From Liolophura sinensis (lineage: Eukaryota > Mollusca > Polyplacophora > Chitonida > Chitonidae), in assembly GCF_032854445.1 (NCBI RefSeq), contig NC_088295.1, forward strand, positions 72,444,028-72,508,027: a stretch of 64,000 nt of DNA. The letters run 5' to 3'. Positions 59,248 to 64,000 of the stretch are shown here, one piece after another (position 1 is the first letter of the stretch; the number at the start of each line of letters is the position of its first letter). Under the pieces are notes generated by a model. It did no database searches, had not been told where the DNA came from, and saw only the letters and a program-made list of their open reading frames with translations. Position numbers and translations under genes: made by a program.

Positions 59248-62200
59248 TTAGCTCGCCGAAATTAAGGGCCTTTGCGTCTGTTTGTAGACAATTTCAGACT
59301 CGATCTATGACGAGCTTTAACAATAGTTTGAATCAATGGTAGGCCTACGTGAAGAAATTGATGGGGGTAAAAACTACAGTTGACGTTCCGAACTTTGAAG
59401 GAGAAGAAAAATAAAACTGACACCAAAATCTGATGAAAGAGCGCGAAAACGTATTTGCAAATATGGCTTCAATATTATTTTCTTTAAAGGGAAAAGTATT
59501 TAAAAATATTTTTTGTAGTGTGGGTATTTGTGACCACCTCTTGATACATTTGTATTTTATCGTCTTTGCATAATAATGTTCTAAATAACGATGTGATGCA
59601 TGTCTAATAAATTTATTTAAATTTAAACTGGTCTATATCCAAATACATGCATTTAACCTGAGTTAATAATTTATAAATATATTTAAAAAATATAAATATA
59701 ATCAAAATCCAGGTTGAACACATTTGTTAGATGAAAAGACCAAATTCTAGTGCAAATATATTTGTTATACATGTGTTACGTCCCCATTTATAACATTATT
59801 ACGCGGACAATATATACCAAGAGGTAGTCCCAAACGCCCACTATGCAAAAATTAATTTCAGGTGTCTGCTTGTCTTCAAAGAAAAATTGAAAAAATATTA
59901 AAAACCTAAATGATTTACAACTAACTTTTGGCACCTTCACTAGTATGTTTTCTTCACCTTTAATGGTAAAATGCAATGGTTTTCCAGCTGGTTTGCTCCA
60001 CATTAAACCTGTACGTGTTGACAAAAGATTTTACAGTAACACCTAATCTGGAATAGTAATGAATACAGCCCCAAATTACCGATGAAATGACGAGTTCAAC
60101 TCGCTTGAGAACGAGCGATCCTCATCAGGGAAAATACATGTAGTCTTGCTGGTGATATTTGGACGCTCCAATTCACTTGCTCCGAACCCTCTCCATAGTT
60201 ACATGTACTTGCAACAAGAATCTGATCATCTGTAATCATGAATTCAAATCTCTCACTTCTAAATTTTACCGAATTTCATTGCAATGTCAGATAACAAACA
60301 TACAAAAAAGTAAGCCTGTGAAAGAAACATTGTTCTGACTAATATGCCAACTGACAACACACTGCATTACAATTTTAATTTTGACGGTCGGACCGGATGC
60401 TTAACATAAAGAGTATACTTTTAGGTATCGGTGATCTCAAACAATGATGAGCTCATACGGCTGAAAATAGTCGAACACCATTTCGTTGTTAAAAACGAGA
60501 CGTCTTCTCACGAGGAATGCGCAGTTACAAAGAAAACGGTAGAAGGGAGATAACCACATCCGCCCACAGCCAATGCTGATTGCGTGGATGACGTCAGTAT
60601 GTAATGTATGACTGTTGGCAATAATGTATGTTTGGATAGCACTAGATGGCGGTGCGCAGGCGGCGATGCTGAAGACATGCCAGCCGGGGAATGCCGAATA
60701 GGCGCCAAAACAGGTGCAGTATAATGGGCTATATTTACTACTTCGCTTCCCCTACTAACAGCAACTGCATGCATATACAGTGTTAACATCGTGGAAGCCG
60801 TGTTGATGGCTGTAACCGCGTATTGTGTTATTGCCATTGTACAGTGTTCGTCTCTCCTGAGATGAGGCTGAGTGTATCTTATCTCTGGCTACAGTAATTA
60901 GTATCTCGGCCACTCGGTTCGATATTCACAGTCCCGCTGACATGGACAGCCTGCTATTCCGACCTTCTCATATTGCTAATTTTGTACGCGGTTTGGGTGC
61001 CTACAAGGCTACCTAGCTGCACGCGGCTTGTAGACCCAACCGGGCCTTGGGAAAGGCGAATAGAGTGTACACACACTAACCATTATTAGATCAATGACAT
61101 TAATAGTCATTTTTACCATGAAAACAAATTAGGTGCTGATACAAGGGTTAAGTTCTAGCAAGGGCATTGGATTATATACATGAATATAAAACAAGGGCTT
61201 GAACCCTTTCTCTGGGTCATGCGAAACGTTATGTAACTGCTATGGCTGAAAGAATGCGTGGCTGTCGTTTAAAAGCATCAAAGCGAAAGCGCAGTGGATT
61301 AATGTAGGCCTGTTTGTGTAAAGGACACATTCTGTGTGGATGCACGGCATGTCATATGGCTTGTGTCCTCTTCATGATGTTTCAGTGAGACAGCACAATG
61401 AATATGACGTCAGTGCATGGGATAATATAGTCAAATAAACAGACGTAATGATTTCTGTTGAAGACCAATCACACATAATAAAGTCTACAAAAACGTATAA
61501 TGGTTATACAAAGAATCGGAACGTTATAGACGATTTTTCATATTAGCCTATACAAATTTTTCAAACCAGTGTACAAATGATTAGCATCAGCAGTAAACAT
61601 GTAAAACGAATTGTTGAACACCACGGTTTTGGGGATATTACTGCTCGGCTATCCAGCTGTGAATTGTTATTATTTTTAAATCCTTATATACTGTCATATA
61701 TAATGATACTACGAAGTAGAAATGTAATCTCGAAAAGTTAAGCCGCATCCACACGGTGGGATTTGTCATATACTGACTTGCCTTGCGATTAGTCGAATGA
61801 ATTAATGGACAAGCTTTAGTTCGAACTATTTATATTTCCACCAAATCGACTGTCAACAAGTTTCAATTTTGTTGAATCGGTGTAAATGGCAAATCATGCC
61901 GTGTGATCGGAACTTAAACATACAGATGATTTCATTCAGACCGACTTATATGCGGTAAATCAGTTCGATCTAGTCATTCAATCGTGGTCAAGTTATCACA
62001 GGGCGAAGCTTCAGATTATAGCAGACTTTATGCTGGTGCACTGTAGACATATATACGTCAGCACAATCTGTGAGACTCTACATGTGTCTCTTTTCTGACA
62101 CCGCTAATTAGTCTGTCAATCGTTTGTGGAGTTCATCTACGAGGTATTTCAATAATAAAACCAATAACCAGTTTCAATCATATGTTCAGTCTGTAAATTT

Positions 62201-64000
62201 GTTCATAAGTTGATATGTGGACTAATCCCACACTCATTTCCAATAGGTTGATGAATGGGTTAATCCCTCAGACCTTTGATGTCATTCAGTTTGTGATCAT
62301 TTTATACAGGTTGATCGATCTGGTAATGCCACAACCAGCTCATGAAGCCAATCATCCCATACATTAATCAGTGAAAGAATCAGTCGTTCGAATTAATAAA
62401 TGGCATGTCAAGAAACTTATCATTTCATTTAGTTAGTCATGTAACCGACCATTTATTGTCAAAATTTCATTTCTTTATATTTATTGTTTGCTTCATTTTA
62501 ACCATATTTTATTGTTTTATTTTGGAACAGAGAACTGGCTCAGTGCAAACCCAATTTCATTAGCCACGTAAATTCTTCCAGTAATCTCTTCTTCCTGTTT
62601 TCATTTCGTATTTATTGACTGTATGTTAGACGTAGCATCTCCCTGTATGTGCAAACTAAGCTAACGAAGGTATAGATCTGACGTCTTACAACAACTGGTC
62701 CAGAAGTGGGAATTTCCATTTCCATGACGTCGAATCTCGTCGAATCTGCTTCGTGTTCTCCCTCGATCTATCAATTTCCCAAGCTGTTTCAACAGTCGTT
62801 GACCCCTCTGTCTGCCTAGATTCTGGTCAGACCGTGGTCTCGCTGCGCTTGTTCTGTTTTAGTGACTGTGTTGTCCAGATTTTCTACAAGCTTTTGTTCG
62901 TATGAGTATTCAAGCTTATGCACTTTTATAGGAAGATAACTGCTGATTTGTAAGCCACAAATTCATAAACAAAAGAAAACAGTTTTAGCAAGGGATAAAT
63001 AGATAGAAATTCATTTTATTGGATAAACTCTGATTGAGTCCTGGATCTGAGCAATTAGATGCAAGATTTAAAATTATGGGACCTATGACGTCACCCTCGA
63101 AAGGAACTCCTTATATGAGGAAGCACGACGGCTGTGTTAATATCAAAATGTTAATTTTACGGTCTCAGCCAATATGGCCGATCTGTAAAACTGTTCTGCA
63201 GCATGTATTGTGATGATGTGAAGGCATTGCAGGCATGCGCGCTTCTGACGTCTATGGAAAATACGCGGAGGAACAATATATATACACGCACGTGATCACC
63301 ACAGCAACAGTATTACATAATCAGCGTGTCATAAGATATGCAAGGCTTATATGACAAACAGACCAGAAGCGAGTGTGATTAGTGTACCATTCATACCTGC
63401 CCCATCCACTTCGTACATAAGACATGCATAAATGTGTTCCGTCCTTTTCTGAAGGTAAGGATATGTATATGTATCAGCTTATACAACACGATTAAACTGG
63501 GTGAAGTTGGCGTGTTGGTTCGAACTGTAGACCTATGAACTGCATGTCGAACTAATCTCTTTCCGCTTTGGACAGTGGATTTAGAGAGAGATACATATGT
63601 AACTTTGTCTGTATTCTGTTTATTAAACTTTCCGAATGTATACAGGAGAGCAATGTGTAACTGCATCAATTCAAATTAAAATCCGGAGTAGTATTCTCTT
63701 TATCATTCAGATGCACAGTTATGTCTATATCAATGAATCCAACCGTGTAATAACAAAAGCGTTGCGTTACTCAGCAGTCAAATACATGTATATAATAATA
63801 AAGTGCAATACCAAGTGACATATTACACCGAAATATATAAATTTTCTCCATCAGTGGGTAATCCCTGATATGTTATCTTTTTACAAATTATAATGCAATT
63901 ATACTGTTGTACAGGGTATGACATACAAGAAACATGTCATGCATGCTTCCACGATATGTACACCTTGGGAATATTATACTCTTGACTTAACTACCCTATA
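58631..64000. other. Intergenic stretch to window end
   Basis: No gene recognised. A poly-T run lies at 59213-59246. TGACGTCA occurs at 60589, 61405 and 63086. A 24-codon frame MDSLLFRPSHIANFVRGLGA at 60942 ends in a stop and lacks a good donor. Open frames at 60508-60837 and 63391-63669 on the minus strand show no family features. Confidence 0.4.

Noticed and set aside
60942-61016. MDSLLFRPSHIANFVRGLGA as a possible first exon
   Set aside because: The frame closes after 24 codons and no convincing splice donor lies inside it.

Overview
This is a eukaryotic nuclear window, AT-rich and dense in repeats. It most likely comes from a mollusc or another lophotrochozoan. The basis is intron-rich metazoan genes, a tRNA-headed SINE with a conserved core seen at more than a dozen sites, and I-group LINEs with RNase H. 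The species cannot be named from sequence alone.

Layout. Positions 1-9.9 kb hold a cluster of four related I/Nimb-type LINE pieces. Copy A is nearly full length but decayed and carries a 200-N assembly gap. Copy B is 5'-truncated and sits directly in copy A's tail. Copy C has a 5' UTR and most of ORF1. Copy D is joined to copy C and has lost most of ORF2. Positions 11.1-11.9 kb are two abutting minisatellites.

Three host genes are well supported. (1) A minus-strand SNX10/SNX11-like sorting nexin spans 22.06 to 13.54 kb. I assembled it from six exons, 219 aa, and all splice phases agree. (2) A plus-strand, full-length NPRL2 (a GATOR1 subunit, 384 aa) lies at 27.05-28.21 kb in one uninterrupted coding exon. 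(3) A plus-strand SLC34 (NaPi-II) sodium-phosphate cotransporter spans 50.98-56.78 kb. I assembled it from nine exons, 688 aa, with both QSSS motifs. A possible alternative first exon lies 5.7 kb upstream, at 45.26 kb.

Between the genes are SINE copies, MITE-like pieces, microsatellites, a 38-bp minisatellite with higher-order structure (48.0-49.0 kb), and a decayed repetitive-protein locus (38.8-40.0 kb). That locus has 8-residue Thr/Pro repeats followed by 13-residue PELEPPHLTKDLD-type repeats.

The three genes do not form one pathway. They concern endolysosomal trafficking (SNX10-like), amino-acid control of TORC1 at the lysosome (NPRL2) and phosphate uptake at the plasma membrane (SLC34). 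The observations most worth following are: the SNX10-like exon 5 splice acceptor, amplified into a tandem array of decoy acceptors; the two SLC34 first exons, which would change the number of PPxY motifs; the intronless NPRL2; the repetitive-protein locus; and an apparent excess of perfect TGACGTCA sites.
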